From Alphaproteobacteria bacterium (GTDB taxonomy: Bacteria; Pseudomonadota; Alphaproteobacteria; SMXQ01): DNA of 64,000 bases. Location: the NCBI GenBank assembly GCA_030831315.1, contig JAURLI010000065.1, positions 42,298 through 106,297 of the forward strand, read 5' to 3'. A model generated the notes under the pieces. It was given only the letters and a program-made list of their open reading frames with translations. It was not told the DNA's origin and did no database searches. Made by a program: the position numbers and the translations under genes. This document shows, piece after piece, positions 8,432 through 20,681 of this stretch. Numbering within the stretch: position 1 is the stretch's first letter; each line of letters opens with the position of its first letter.

Positions 8432-10297
8432 TTACGCCTGGCGGTCGCTCGCGATGGGGGCCGGGCCTTCGCCCGCGCACCAGCGCCGCCACATGATCCG
8501 GTAGGCGCGCTCGACGTCGGCGGTGAAACCCGCATAGGCCGCGCGTGCGCGCTCGCGCATGGACGTTTTTACGGCGGCCAGTTCCTCGGGCCGCGCCGCC
8601 CACTGGACGGCCAGGTGCAGGTAGCCGTCCTCGCTGTCGGCGACCCAGTCGCCGACGCCGATGGGCTCGCACAGCGTACGGCACAACCTGGTCACGATCT
8701 TGTGGGGTGAATAGATGCCGATCACCGGTACGCCCATCCACATCGCTTCCAGCGTCGACATGCCGCCGCTCTGGGGAAAGGGATCAAGGGCGATATCGAC
8801 CCGGTTGTAGACATCGAGGTGTTCGCGCCGCGACGATCCGCCGAGCAGGATCAGCCGGTCCTCGCCGACGTCGTGGGCTGCAAAACGGGCAAGCAGATGA
8901 TCGCGGGTACCCGCGCTGTCGAGGCCGTGAAATTTCATCAACAGGCGGGAGCCCGGCACCGCCAGCAGGATGCGTGCCCACAGGGCCAGAACCTGATCGG
9001 AAATCTTGTTGAGACGGTTGAGGCTGCCGAACACGATGCCGGCCCCCGCTTCGCGGGCGATGGGGGCGACGTCCGGCATTTCGGGCGATGGCCAGAAGCC
9101 CGATGGCGTGCGGAGATAGGCGGGGGCCTCCGGGTAGAGCGCCTCTTCGCTGCGCGGCGTGAAGAATTCCGATGTCACGCGGTAATCGATGGTCGACAGT
9201 CCGGCGGCGAGATGGCCAATGCCGGTGACCTGCACGGGTGCGGGCTTGCGGCCGAACACCAGCAGCCGGTGGCCGTCGGTGTGGCCCGACAGGTCGAACA
9301 GGATGTCGATGCCATCGCTTCGAATCATTTCCGCCATGTCGTCGTCGGACACGCCGACGGTGCGCCGCCAGCCCGTGGCGGCTTCGCGGAGGCGTGCGCT
9401 CATGTCGTCGGGGCGCAGGGTGCCGTCGTAGCAATGGATTTCGAAATTGTCGCGGTCGTGATCGAGGATCAACTGGGCGAAACCGGTGCAGGCCGAGTGG
9501 TTGTTGAAATCGGCCGATACATACCCGATGCGCAGACGGTGTTCGGGATCGCGGCTGTTGGCGTGGGGCTTTACCGCTGCGGCCAGCGGTGCGATGAAGC
9601 GGTCGTTCCAGCGCTTGCGCTCGGCCTGCTGCTCGGCCTGGGACACGGACATGTCCATGTCCTGGGTGAAGATGACATTGGTGTGCAGGCGGGCCGAGGT
9701 GGGGTCGAGGTCTTGGGCGCGCCGGTAGGCATCGGCGGACTCATTGACGCGGCCCACCTGTCCCAGAACCTGGCCGCGGTTGCTGTGGGCGGCGGCAAGG
9801 GTGGGGTTTATCGCGATGGCTTTATCGAGGCTGGCGATAGCCTCATCGATGTGTCCGACGAGGCCCAGCATCACGCCCGCCTCGCAATGGGCAGCGGCGT
9901 GGTTCGGATCGATGGCAAGCGCCTTGCGCAGGCTGGCAAGGCCGTCGTCGATGCGGTCCAGTCCCTTCAACGCGATCGCCCGGTTGTAGTGATAGGGCGC
10001 GTAGTTGGGGTTGCCGGCAATCGCCTTCGTGATCAGGTCGAGTGCTGTCTGGTGCTGGCCGAAATGAAGGGCGATCAGGCCGAGCAGGTGATTGACGTCG
10101 GGATAGGCCGGATAGTGCCTGAGGATGGCGCGGTAGATTGCCTCGGCCTCGGCCAGACGGCCCGCCTGGTGGAGCGCCATGCCCTTCTGCATGGCGGCGA
10201 CCAGTTCGGCCGGGCGGCCGGGGGCTGGCGCACCCTGCTTTTTCGCAACTTTCTGCTGAAGACGGCGCTGGGCTCGGTTCATCGGGGCGGCGTTCAT
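8432..10297 (-). CDS. TPR-repeat protein with SPINDLY/OGT-like (GT41) glycosyltransferase domain
   Basis: N-terminal TPRs; C-terminal RIGYVSADFNNHS, HCYDG, DILFDLSGHTDGHRLLVFGRKPAPVQVTGIG, SGGMSTLEAMWMGVPVI. Confidence 0.9.
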   Translation of the reverse strand: MNAAPMNRAQRRLQQKVAKKQGAPAPGRPAELVAAMQKGMALHQAGRLAEAEAIYRAILRHYPAYPDVNHLLGLIALHFGQHQTALDLITKAIAGNPNYAPYHYNRAIALKGLDRIDDGLASLRKALAIDPNHAAAHCEAGVMLGLVGHIDEAIASLDKAIAINPTLAAAHSNRGQVLGQVGRVNESADAYRRAQDLDPTSARLHTNVIFTQDMDMSVSQAEQQAERKRWNDRFIAPLAAAVKPHANSRDPEHRLRIGYVSADFNNHSACTGFAQLILDHDRDNFEIHCYDGTLRPDDMSARLREAATGWRRTVGVSDDDMAEMIRSDGIDILFDLSGHTDGHRLLVFGRKPAPVQVTGIGHLAAGLSTIDYRVTSEFFTPRSEEALYPEAPAYLRTPSGFWPSPEMPDVAPIAREAGAGIVFGSLNRLNKISDQVLALWARILLAVPGSRLLMKFHGLDSAGTRDHLLARFAAHDVGEDRLILLGGSSRREHLDVYNRVDIALDPFPQSGGMSTLEAMWMGVPVIGIYSPHKIVTRLCRTLCEPIGVGDWVADSEDGYLHLAVQWAARPEELAAVKTSMRERARAAYAGFTADVERAYRIMWRRWCAGEGPAPIASDRQA

Positions 10298-10380
10298 GAC
10301 GGTGAAGGCCTCAGTATTTGATAAATAAGGTTAATTTCTCGATAATCCCGCATCGGCGCCGCAGGGAGGAAAACGACGCG

Positions 10381-11112
10381 ATGCCAGTGACCGCCAAGAA
10401 ATCTGCCCGTGCCCGATCCGCCCGCGAACCGGGTGCGGCGCTCGACCGTCTCGCACTCGGCTGCCGTATCCTCGAGGCTCAGGGCCATGCCTGCCGCACG
10501 CTCGGCCATGCGGCGCTGCGTGATCCGGATGGCCGCGGTCTGTGGGTCAAGCGCTGGGGCATTTCGTTTGGCGAAACCCGCAACCGCCGCGACTTCGTGC
10601 TGATCGATTTCGACGGCAACCACATCGCGGGTTCGGGCCGGGCGCCGAGCGAGTGGCCGATCCACGCGGGCGTCCTCAAGCGGCGGCCCGATATCCACGT
10701 CGTCGTCCACTCCCACCCCTTCCATGGCCGCGTCTTTTCCGCGGTGAAGGAGCCGCTCCTGCCGGTGTCGAACACCGGCAACTGGTTCCCGGCGCCGCCG
10801 CCCCGTTTCACGAAGACATCCGAACTGGTGCGCACGGCAGCGATGGGCGATGCGGTGGGTAAATGCCTTGGCGACAATTTCGCGCTGTTCCTGCGCAATC
10901 ACGGCGTCGTCTTCTGCGGCACTTCGGTCGAACACGCGGTGCTGATGGGCATCCAGCTCGAAGATGCCTGCCGCGAACACCTGCTGCTTGCGGCAAGCGG
11001 TCTCGACTGGGACTATCCGGGCGAAAATGAGCGCCGTCGCAAATACCTCTCGGCGGGATCATCGGCGGGGCCATCCTTCGAACGCTTCGCCCGCGAACTG
11101 GATGCGAACTAG
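10381..11112 (+). CDS. Class II aldolase/adducin family protein
   Basis: ATG at 10381; VVHSHPFHGRVFSAV and LFLRNHGVVFCGTSVEHAVLMGI motifs. Confidence 0.85.
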   Translation: MPVTAKKSARARSAREPGAALDRLALGCRILEAQGHACRTLGHAALRDPDGRGLWVKRWGISFGETRNRRDFVLIDFDGNHIAGSGRAPSEWPIHAGVLKRRPDIHVVVHSHPFHGRVFSAVKEPLLPVSNTGNWFPAPPPRFTKTSELVRTAAMGDAVGKCLGDNFALFLRNHGVVFCGTSVEHAVLMGIQLEDACREHLLLAASGLDWDYPGENERRRKYLSAGSSAGPSFERFARELDAN

Positions 11113-11124
11113 GGGAGCAGCCCG

Positions 11125-12102
11125 ATGCAGTACCGTCCCTTCGGCAAGACCGGCATCCAGGCCTCGGCCATCGCCTTCGGCTGCGGCAAGACCGGGGGCC
11201 TGCTGATTTCCGGTTCCGACGCCGACCGCCGCCTTGCCGTGCGCAAGGCGCTCGACGGCGGCATCAACTGGTTCGATACCGCCGCCGATTACGGCGACGG
11301 AAAATCGGAAGAAGCGCTCGGCTGGCTTCTGGAAGAAGTGCCGGAAGATCCCTACGTCTCCACCAAGGTGACCGTCGATCCCGGGGCGGGCGACCTGCCC
11401 GGCCAGATCGAGGAAAGCCTTGCGGCGAGCCTCAAGCGGCTCCGGCGTGATCATGTCACCGTCCTGCAACTGCACAACCGCATCGATCCGGCGGCGGGCG
11501 GCAAGGCGCTGACCCTGGAACAGGTGCTGGGTGCCGATGGCGTCGCCGAGGGGCTTGAGCGCGTGCGCGACAAGGGAATGGCGCGGCAGATCGGCCTGAC
11601 GGCGCTCGGTGACGCCGCTGCCTGTGCCGAGGCCATCGCCAGTGGCCGCTTTGATTCGGCGCAAGTGTTCTACAACCTTGTCAATCCGTCCGCGGCGCGG
11701 CCCATGCCTGCGGGATGGAGCGGCCAGCAGCTGACCGGCATCATGGCGGCGGCGCGTGCGACCGCGACGGCGGTGCTGGCGATCCGCGTGCTCGCGGGCG
11801 GCATCATCGCCCTGCCCAAGCGGCCCGAGCGCGTCAGCATGATGACCAAGGACACCGATCCCGATATCGAGGAGACGAAAGCCGCCGCCGTGTTCCGCAC
11901 CCTGGGCGAACGCTATGGCGATCGTCCGACGACGGCCGTGCGCTTCGCGCTCGGCTGCGAAGGCATTTCGACGGTGCTGGTGGGGATCGGCGCCCCTGCC
12001 CATGTGGACGCGGCGCTCGCGGCCGAAAAGGCGGGCTCGCTGCCCGAAGAAGCGCTGCTCGACCTCGAGAAGCTCTACGCGGGCGACTTCGGCCTCGGCT
12101 GA
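11125..12102 (+). CDS. Aldo/keto reductase
   Basis: MQYRPFGKTGIQASAIAFGCGKTGG; NWFDTAADYGDGKSEEALG. Confidence 0.93.
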   Translation: MQYRPFGKTGIQASAIAFGCGKTGGLLISGSDADRRLAVRKALDGGINWFDTAADYGDGKSEEALGWLLEEVPEDPYVSTKVTVDPGAGDLPGQIEESLAASLKRLRRDHVTVLQLHNRIDPAAGGKALTLEQVLGADGVAEGLERVRDKGMARQIGLTALGDAAACAEAIASGRFDSAQVFYNLVNPSAARPMPAGWSGQQLTGIMAAARATATAVLAIRVLAGGIIALPKRPERVSMMTKDTDPDIEETKAAAVFRTLGERYGDRPTTAVRFALGCEGISTVLVGIGAPAHVDAALAAEKAGSLPEEALLDLEKLYAGDFGLG

Positions 12103-12105
12103 GGC

Positions 12106-13818
12106 TCAGCCGCCCTTGGCCTGGATCTTCGCCCAGGCATCGCGCAGGCCGACGGTGCGGTTGTAGACCGCAAGGCCCGGCTTCGAATCGGGATCGGCAC
12201 AGAAATAGCCGAGCCGCTCGAACTGCACGCGCTCGCCGGCCTTGGCCTCGGCCAGTGCCGGTTCGACCACCGCGCCCTTCAGCACCTTGAGGGACTCGGG
12301 ATTGATATCGGCGAGCCAGTCGCCGCCCGCACCCGCGTCGGTGCTCTTGAACAGGTGATCGTAAAGGCGCACTTCGGCGGGAACGCCATGGGCGGCGGAT
12401 ACCCAGTGCATCGTCGCCTTGACCTTGCGCCCATCGGGCGCATTACCGCCGCGCGTCGCCGGATCATACGTGCAGATGATCTCGCGCACGGAGCCGTCGG
12501 CGTTTTTCACAACGTCCTTGCAGGTAATGAAGTAGGCGTAGCGCAGCCGCACTTCGCGCCCCGGCGCCAGCCGGAAGAACTTCGACGGCGGGTTTTCCAT
12601 GAAGTCGTCGCGCTCGATGTAAAGCTCGCGCCCGAAGGCGACGCGCCGGGTGCCGGCGCTTTCGTCCTCTGGGTTGTTGACCGCCTCCATTTCCTCGACC
12701 TGGCCTTCGGGATAGTTCTCGATCACCACTTTCACGGGATCGAGCACGGCCATGCGGCGCAGCGCGGTCTTGTTCAGGTTCTCGCGCACGCAATGTTCGA
12801 GGAACTGGATCTCGACGGTCGAATTGGCCTTGGCGACGCCGATGCGCTGGGCGAAATCGCGGATCGCCTCGGGCGGGCAGCCGCGCCGCTTGAGGCCCGA
12901 AATCGTCGGCATGCGCGGATCGTCCCAGCCCGAAACGTGGCCGTCCTTCACCAACTGGATCAGGCGGCGCTTGGACAGCACCGTATGGGTGAGGTTGAGG
13001 CGTGCAAACTCGATCTGGCGCGGCTTTGCCGGCACCGGCAGGTGGGCGAGGAACCATTCGTAGAGCGGGCGGTGGTCCTCGAACTCCAGCGTGCAGATCG
13101 AATGGCTGATGCCTTCGATCGCGTCCGACTGGCCGTGGGCGAAATCGTAATTGGGGTAGATGCACCAGGCATTGCCGGTGCGCGGGTGCGGGCTGCGCAG
13201 GATGCGGTAGATCACCGGATCGCGCAGGTTGATGTTGCCCGACGCCATGTCGATCTTGGCGCGCAGCACGCGGCTGCCGTCTTCGAATTCGCCGGCCTTC
13301 ATGCGCCGGAAGAGATCGAGGTTTTCCGCCGCGCTGCGTTCGCGCCACGGGCTCGGCCGGCCGGGTTCGGTCAGGGTGCCGCGGTTCTCGCGAATCTGCT
13401 CCGCCGTCTGGTCGTCCACATAGGCATTGCCGGTTTCGATCAGGTGTTCGGCCCAGGTGTAGAGCTGGGCAAAGTAGTCGGAGGCGTAATACAGGTGCTC
13501 GCCCCAGTCGAAGCCGAGCCAGCGCACATCCGCCTGGATCGAATCGATGTATTCCTGTTCTTCCTTCGCCGGGTTGGTGTCGTCGAAGCGCAGGTGACAG
13601 CGCCCGCCGAATTCGCTCGCAAGGCCGAAATTCAGGCAGATCGACTTGGCATGGCCGATGTGCAGGTAACCGTTGGGCTCGGGCGGGAAGCGGGTAACCA
13701 CCCCGGTAACCTTGCCCGCGGCAAGGTCCTCGCGGATCGCCTCGCGCACGAAATCGCGCGCGGGCGCGGCGGCGGCATCTTCGGTGGCGGGTGCGGCCGG
13801 ATCGGCCATCGGCATCAA
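12106..13818 (-). CDS. glnS: Glutaminyl-tRNA synthetase
   Basis: 570 aa; [57 protein letters not shown]; GlnRS-type C-terminal beta-barrel. Confidence 0.93.
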   Translation of the reverse strand: MMPMADPAAPATEDAAAAPARDFVREAIREDLAAGKVTGVVTRFPPEPNGYLHIGHAKSICLNFGLASEFGGRCHLRFDDTNPAKEEQEYIDSIQADVRWLGFDWGEHLYYASDYFAQLYTWAEHLIETGNAYVDDQTAEQIRENRGTLTEPGRPSPWRERSAAENLDLFRRMKAGEFEDGSRVLRAKIDMASGNINLRDPVIYRILRSPHPRTGNAWCIYPNYDFAHGQSDAIEGISHSICTLEFEDHRPLYEWFLAHLPVPAKPRQIEFARLNLTHTVLSKRRLIQLVKDGHVSGWDDPRMPTISGLKRRGCPPEAIRDFAQRIGVAKANSTVEIQFLEHCVRENLNKTALRRMAVLDPVKVVIENYPEGQVEEMEAVNNPEDESAGTRRVAFGRELYIERDDFMENPPSKFFRLAPGREVRLRYAYFITCKDVVKNADGSVREIICTYDPATRGGNAPDGRKVKATMHWVSAAHGVPAEVRLYDHLFKSTDAGAGGDWLADINPESLKVLKGAVVEPALAEAKAGERVQFERLGYFCADPDSKPGLAVYNRTVGLRDAWAKIQAKGG

Positions 13819-13974
13819 CTCCTGTCAGCGGCGGGAACCGTCCCGCCCGCTAGGGTTTGCCACAAAGGGCGCGCCGGGCCAAGCCCCGCAAGCCGGCAAC
13901 GCTGCATCCTGCCCGCCGCCGTGCTATGAAGGGCGCATTTTCCAACCCCTGCGGCACGAAAAGCGGCTCGATCC

Positions 13975-15621
<1,647 letters not shown>

Positions 15622-15738
15622 TCCCGCCTCATTGACGCCAGAATTAGTCTCGAAAATACCCTGACTATGGGCATGGCCTTTGCTTTCCCGGCGTCGATGC
15701 GCTAGGGGTTAGGGGCGGCCAGCACGTGCCGGAAAAGG

Positions 15739-16806
15739 ATGATGTTCGCTACTGTACTCAAGCCCTTGGCGCCGATACGGGCGCGCGGTGCGGCCCTCGC
15801 CGCGGGGCTTTTCTGCGCCATCCTTGCATCGGCGCCGGTGGCGGCGCTGGCCCAGGGCAAGTCCCAGGATATCCGTTTCTTCCGCATCGGCACCGGTTCG
15901 ATCTCTGGCGTCTATTTCCCTGTCGGCAGCACGCTGGCGAGCGCGATTTCTTCTCCGCCCGGCGCGCGTGCCTGCGAGGCGGGCGGCTCCTGCGGCGTGC
16001 CGGGCCTGATCGCCGTTACCCAGGCGACCCTCGGGTCTGTCGCCAATGTGCGGGCGATCGCCTCGGGCGGGCTTGAATCGGCGCTGGCCCAGGCCGATGT
16101 CGCCTATGCGGCTCATGCCGGGACGGGCGAATTCGCGGGTGCCAACCGCATCGAAGGCCTGCGCGCCATCGCCAATCTTTACCCTGAAGCGCTTCATATC
16201 GTCGTGCGGCGCGAATCGCCCATTCATTCGGTGCGCGACCTCCCGGGCCGGCGCGTGTCTCTCGACCTCGCGGGATCGGGCACGCGCAGCGTGGCTCAGG
16301 CGGTGCTGGCCGGTTACGGCATCGATGTGAAACAGATCAAGCAGGTCAATTCACAGGTGGGCCCGGCGGCCGACCGTATTCGCCTGCGCAACATCGATGC
16401 CTTCTTCTTCGTCGGCGGCTACCCGTTCGAGGCCCTCGATCGCCTCGCCCGCAACACGCGCATCCGGCTGATCCCCGTCACCGGGGCCGAGGCAGACTCC
16501 ATCCGCGGCAAGGACCGTTTCCTCAGCGCTGCCACCATTCCCGCAGGCGTCTATCGCGGGGTGGATGCGACGGCGACCATCGCCGTCGGCGCGCTGTGGG
16601 TGGTCTCGGACAAGGTCAGTGCCGACACGGTCTATGGCATCACACGCGCGCTGTGGCATCCATCGACGCGCCGCCTGCTCGATGCGGGTGTCGCTGCCGC
16701 GCGCCAGATCCGTCCGGAGAAGGCGCTCGACGGCCTTGCCCTGCCGTTGCATCCGGGGGCGGAGCGCTACTACCGGGAAAAAGGCATGCTGAAGACGGGC
16801 CGTTAG
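15739..16806 (+). CDS. TAXI family TRAP transporter solute-binding subunit
   Basis: Signal peptide; FRIGTGSISGVYFPVGSTLASAIS, SALAQADVAY. Confidence 0.9.
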   Translation: MMFATVLKPLAPIRARGAALAAGLFCAILASAPVAALAQGKSQDIRFFRIGTGSISGVYFPVGSTLASAISSPPGARACEAGGSCGVPGLIAVTQATLGSVANVRAIASGGLESALAQADVAYAAHAGTGEFAGANRIEGLRAIANLYPEALHIVVRRESPIHSVRDLPGRRVSLDLAGSGTRSVAQAVLAGYGIDVKQIKQVNSQVGPAADRIRLRNIDAFFFVGGYPFEALDRLARNTRIRLIPVTGAEADSIRGKDRFLSAATIPAGVYRGVDATATIAVGALWVVSDKVSADTVYGITRALWHPSTRRLLDAGVAAARQIRPEKALDGLALPLHPGAERYYREKGMLKTGR

Positions 16807-17489
16807 CCCGCGTCTTTGCCTTCAGGTTCGAACTCGGGAATGATCCACGGTTCGCGGCCGGCGGCGGCGATCCATTCGGCGACGAAGGGCTGTTTCAGAA
16901 CCGCGGCGACATAAGCCGCCGCATGGTCTTCCAGCGGCACGCCGTAGGTATCGAAGCGCGTTACAACCGGCGCGAACATGGCGTCGGCGGCGGAGAAACC
17001 CCCGAACAGGAATGGCCCCGTCCCCATCGTCCCGTTGAAGCGGCGGTGACAGTCGCGCCAGATCGCCTGGATGCGGTTGATGTCACCCTTGGCCGCGTCG
17101 TTGAGGTCCGGCTGCGGCAGTTTGCGCCGGACGTTCATGGGCAGGCCGCGGCGCATCGGAATGAAGCCGCCGTGCATTTCCGAAGAAATCGAGCGCGCAT
17201 GGGCGCGGGCCGCAGGGTCCTTCGGCCACAGCGGCGCATGGGGGTGTTTTTCCGCGAGGTATTCGACGATGGCGAGGGATTCCCACACCGTCACCTTGCC
17301 GTCGATCAGCGCCGGCAGCTTGGCCGATGGCGAATACTTGAGGATCTCCGTGCGCGTGTTCGTCTCGCGCAGCGGGATGACGATTTCTTCAAACGGGATA
17401 TCGGCGAGCCGGACGGCAAGCCAGCCGCGCATCGACCACGACGAGTAGGCCTTGTTGGCAATGACGATGGTGACGGATCTGTCGGTCAT
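16803..17489 (-). CDS. Glutathione S-transferase family protein
   Basis: MTDRSVTIVIANKAYSSWSMRGWLAVRLADIPFEEIVIPL; SAKLPALIDGKVTVWESLAIVEYLAEKHP. Confidence 0.88.
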   Translation of the reverse strand: MTDRSVTIVIANKAYSSWSMRGWLAVRLADIPFEEIVIPLRETNTRTEILKYSPSAKLPALIDGKVTVWESLAIVEYLAEKHPHAPLWPKDPAARAHARSISSEMHGGFIPMRRGLPMNVRRKLPQPDLNDAAKGDINRIQAIWRDCHRRFNGTMGTGPFLFGGFSAADAMFAPVVTRFDTYGVPLEDHAAAYVAAVLKQPFVAEWIAAAGREPWIIPEFEPEGKDAG

Positions 17490-17640
17490 TTCCGTTCCTG
17501 TCCCAGGTTCCTCTTTCTGATACGCGAGCCGGCCCCAAGGCGCAAGCCATGCGCCGGGAATGCCCGTTTTGCAGGGGTTAGGGCTTTCCTTCATCGCCGC
17601 TTCGCGCCATCCTGTCGCTCCTGCACAGGGAGTACATACG

Positions 17641-19071
17641 ATGAAACTCAGCACCCTCGTTGCGCCCGGCAAGGGCGCAGCCGTTCCCATCCACACGGCG
17701 AGCCGCGCCGGTTTCGGCAAATGGCTCGCGGGCGAGGCGCCGCGCGCGCGCGCCTGGCTGCGCGGGACGGGGTTCGAGGGCCGGGCGGGACAGGTTTCCC
17801 TGCTGGCCGCACCCGACGGCGCACTCGAGCGCGTCTATCTCGGCATCCCCGATGGCGATGATGCGCAGGCGATGGTCAATGACGGCGCGCTCTGGGCTTT
17901 CGCCGCCTGCCCCTCAAGCCTGCCGGAAGCTACATATGCGCTTGCCGATCGCGCCGACGCGGCGCTGGCCGGGCAGGCGGCGCTCGGCTGGGCGCTCGGC
18001 TCCTACCGGTTCGAGCGTTACCGCAAGCAAAAGGGCAGGGCGCTCGCCCGCCTCGTCTGGCCCGCGCGTGCCGACCGCGCCGCGGTGGAAAGTGCGGCAC
18101 TGGCGACCTATCTGGTACGCGACCTGATCAACACCCCGGCCCAGGACATGGGTCCGCCCGAGCTGGCATCCGCCGCGCGCGCGCTCGCACGCGAGTTTGG
18201 CGCGCGCTTTTCGGTGACGACCGGGGCGCAGCTCCTCAAGAAGCATTTCCCGGCCATTCATGCGGTCGGCCGCGCCGCCGCCAAGGCGCCTGGCCTGATC
18301 GACATCACCTGGCAGCCCAAGGGCCGCGCGGCGAAGAAGCTCAAGCGCGTTACCATCTGCGGCAAGGGCGTGTGCTTCGATACCGGCGGGCTCGATCTCA
18401 AGTCGTCGGGCAACATGCAGTTGATGAAGAAGGACATGGGCGGCGCCGCGCAGGCGCTGGGCCTCGCCCGTATGATCATGGCGGCGAAGCTGCCGGTGCG
18501 GCTGCGGGTGCTGATTCCGGCCGTCGAAAATTCGGTTGCGGGCAACGCCTATCACCCGCGTGACGTATTGGCGACGCGCAAGGGCATCACGGTCGAGGTC
18601 GGCAATACCGATGCCGAAGGGCGCATCGTCCTGTCCGATGCGATGGCGCTTGCCTGCGAGGAGGGCTGCGACCTTCTGCTCGATTTCGCGACCCTGACGG
18701 GTGCTGCGCGGGTGGCGCTCGGCACCGGGTTGCCGGCGATGTTCTGCAACGATGACCAGCTTGCCGCGCGTGCCTTCGCGGCGGGCGAGGAAACCGCCGA
18801 CCCGCTGTGGCGCCTGCCGCTGTGGCGCCCTTACCGTGAAAAGCTCAACAGCAAGGTCGCCGACATCAACAATATCTCGTCGGGCTCCTTCGGCGGCGCC
18901 ATCACGGCGGCGCTGTTCCTGCAGGAATTCGTTGCCCCCGGAACGCCCTGGATCCACCTCGATTTCATGGCCTGGAACGAATCAAGCCGCGCCGGTCGCC
19001 CCGAAGGCGGCGAGGCCCAGGGCATGCGTGCCCTCTACCGCATGATCGAAAGGCACTACGCCCGCGGCTGA
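17641..19071 (+). CDS. Leucyl aminopeptidase (M17 family)
   Basis: ATG at 17641; GKGVCFDTGGLDLKSSGNMQLMKKDMGGAAQALG; NTDAEGRIVLSDAM. Confidence 0.95.
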   Translation: MKLSTLVAPGKGAAVPIHTASRAGFGKWLAGEAPRARAWLRGTGFEGRAGQVSLLAAPDGALERVYLGIPDGDDAQAMVNDGALWAFAACPSSLPEATYALADRADAALAGQAALGWALGSYRFERYRKQKGRALARLVWPARADRAAVESAALATYLVRDLINTPAQDMGPPELASAARALAREFGARFSVTTGAQLLKKHFPAIHAVGRAAAKAPGLIDITWQPKGRAAKKLKRVTICGKGVCFDTGGLDLKSSGNMQLMKKDMGGAAQALGLARMIMAAKLPVRLRVLIPAVENSVAGNAYHPRDVLATRKGITVEVGNTDAEGRIVLSDAMALACEEGCDLLLDFATLTGAARVALGTGLPAMFCNDDQLAARAFAAGEETADPLWRLPLWRPYREKLNSKVADINNISSGSFGGAITAALFLQEFVAPGTPWIHLDFMAWNESSRAGRPEGGEAQGMRALYRMIERHYARG

Positions 19072-19147
19072 AGCTTGATTGCCGCCCTGCCTGCGTCTAA
19101 CTTGGTTCGCAGCCGAAACGATCCCGGGGGACAGCGTGGCGGTTTCA

Positions 19148-19483
19148 ATGACAGTGGATCAGGCGCTTGATGTGTTGCGCGGTTCGGTTGTCGAGTCCGT
19201 GCGTAAGGATCCGCGCGATCTTACCCAGCGCCAGATGGCGGTGATCCTGTCGGTCTATCTTTCCCAGACGCCGATGACGGTGCGCGCGCTCGCCGCCGAT
19301 CTGGCCATCGGCAAGCCCGCCATCAGCCGGGCGCTCGACCGTCTCGAGGAACTGGGCCTGGTCAAGCGCATGAAGGACCTGCGAGACAAGCGCTCGATCG
19401 TCATTGGCCGCACGGTGCCCGGCGCCGTTTACCTGCGCGAAATGGCGGACCGGCTGATCGCAGCCGGCGCGGCGGCCCGCTAG
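19148..19483 (+). CDS. MarR-family transcriptional regulator
   Basis: wHTH signature MTVRALAADLAIGKPAISRALDRLEELGLVKRMKDLRDKRS. Confidence 0.8.
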   Translation: MTVDQALDVLRGSVVESVRKDPRDLTQRQMAVILSVYLSQTPMTVRALAADLAIGKPAISRALDRLEELGLVKRMKDLRDKRSIVIGRTVPGAVYLREMADRLIAAGAAAR

Positions 19484-19486
19484 GTT

Positions 19487-20563
19487 TCAGGGTTTCAGCT
19501 TGTAGATGCGGATCGCATTTTCATAAGCGATCTTGCGGGCAATATCGGGCGGCAGGCGCGACAGGAAAACATTCGTCCGCTTGCGGATGGCGGCGCCCGC
19601 CTTGGCGAACTTCGACACGAGGCCCCTGTTGCCCGGCGGGGCGAAGAACTGGTCGCCGCCGATGACGAAGCGGTCGGGAAATTCCCTGAACACCTCCATC
19701 CACTGCGGCTTCAGCCCTTCGGGTGCGAGGGGATTGTTCTGCACGTGCCCGCCGCGGCCGATGTTGAGGCGGAGCGACATGTAAAGGTTGGGGTGCTTGC
19801 GCAGCATGTCGCGGGTCATCGCCGCCGTCCAATGGCCGATGTTGTCCGACCCGGCATGCGCCCAGACGATGACGGCCTTGCGGTTATGGGTGAGCAGCCG
19901 TTCGAAACCGTTGAGGTTGCGCTTCATCTCGGGCGGGTTGGGCGGCTGTTCCAGCCACTCCGGCGTCTTGATGTCCTCCGCCACGAGGTCGAAATGCATG
20001 TCTATCGGAACGCCGCGCTCGGCGGCGATGTCGGCGAGCAGCAGCAGCAGCGGGTGATCACCGCCGACCGATTCGTACACATGCCCGGGCAACAGCGAAA
20101 TGTGCAGGATCGACATTTCCCCGAAGCCGATGGCGCCCTTGGCGAGAATGTCCTCGGCGCGCTTGCGGAAGCGCGCCTTGAGGTCGTCGCTGACCTTGCC
20201 GTCGGGGGACTCTGCGTGGATCATCTTGTTGAGGCTCCCGCCCCCGCCCATGAAGGCCAGACGGTCGGGATGCCTGCGGATGACATCGATGAAATCCTCG
20301 ATGTCCCATGAGCCGCGGTTGCCCGACTCGCCCTGGGGCGTCGGCATCACGATGGCGCGCGACATGTTGTTGCCCTTCATCGTGTCGAGAAGCTCGTCGA
20401 CGGGGCTGCGGTAGTCGGCATTGGGGCTAAAGCCGCCGAAGGGATGCACCTGGATGTCGATCCATTGTAAGGGCGCGGCCGGTTCCTAGGCTGGCACGGG
20501 CTGGGACAGGCACAGTAAAAGGGCCGCCAGGGCGGCGCAGGCATGCGTCACATGGTTTGCCAC
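19487..20563 (-). pseudogene. Amidohydrolase (amidohydrolase-2-like); in-frame TAG separates a signal peptide from the mature domain
   Basis: GTG at 20563 with GGAG RBS reads (M)ANHVTHACAALAALLLCLSQPVPA-TAG-EPAAPLQWIDIQVHPFGGFSPNADYRSP in one frame; TAG at 20486-20488. Supplied ORF 19487..20449 is the downstream part. Confidence 0.65.
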
Positions 20564-20634
20564 GAGGGAATACTCCGAAAAGACAGACCGCAAATTGAAT
20601 GCATGCCGTCTGGCGGTTGGCAAGATGCAAACAA

Positions 20635-20661
20635 AAAGGGCGGCCTTGCGGGCCGCCCTTT
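20635..20661 (-). terminator. Rho-independent terminator of the 20682-20990 gene
   Basis: AAAGGGCGGCC-ttgcg-GGCCGCCCTTT stem; minus strand continues with a T-rich tract (TTTTTGTTT). Confidence 0.8.
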
Positions 20662-20681
20662 GCCTGGGGACGCGAAAACTT

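Noticed and set aside
8819-10321. 500-aa + strand ORF
   Set aside because: Shadow of the TPR/GT41 gene.
12355-13929. 524-aa + strand ORF
   Set aside because: Shadow of glnS on the opposite strand.
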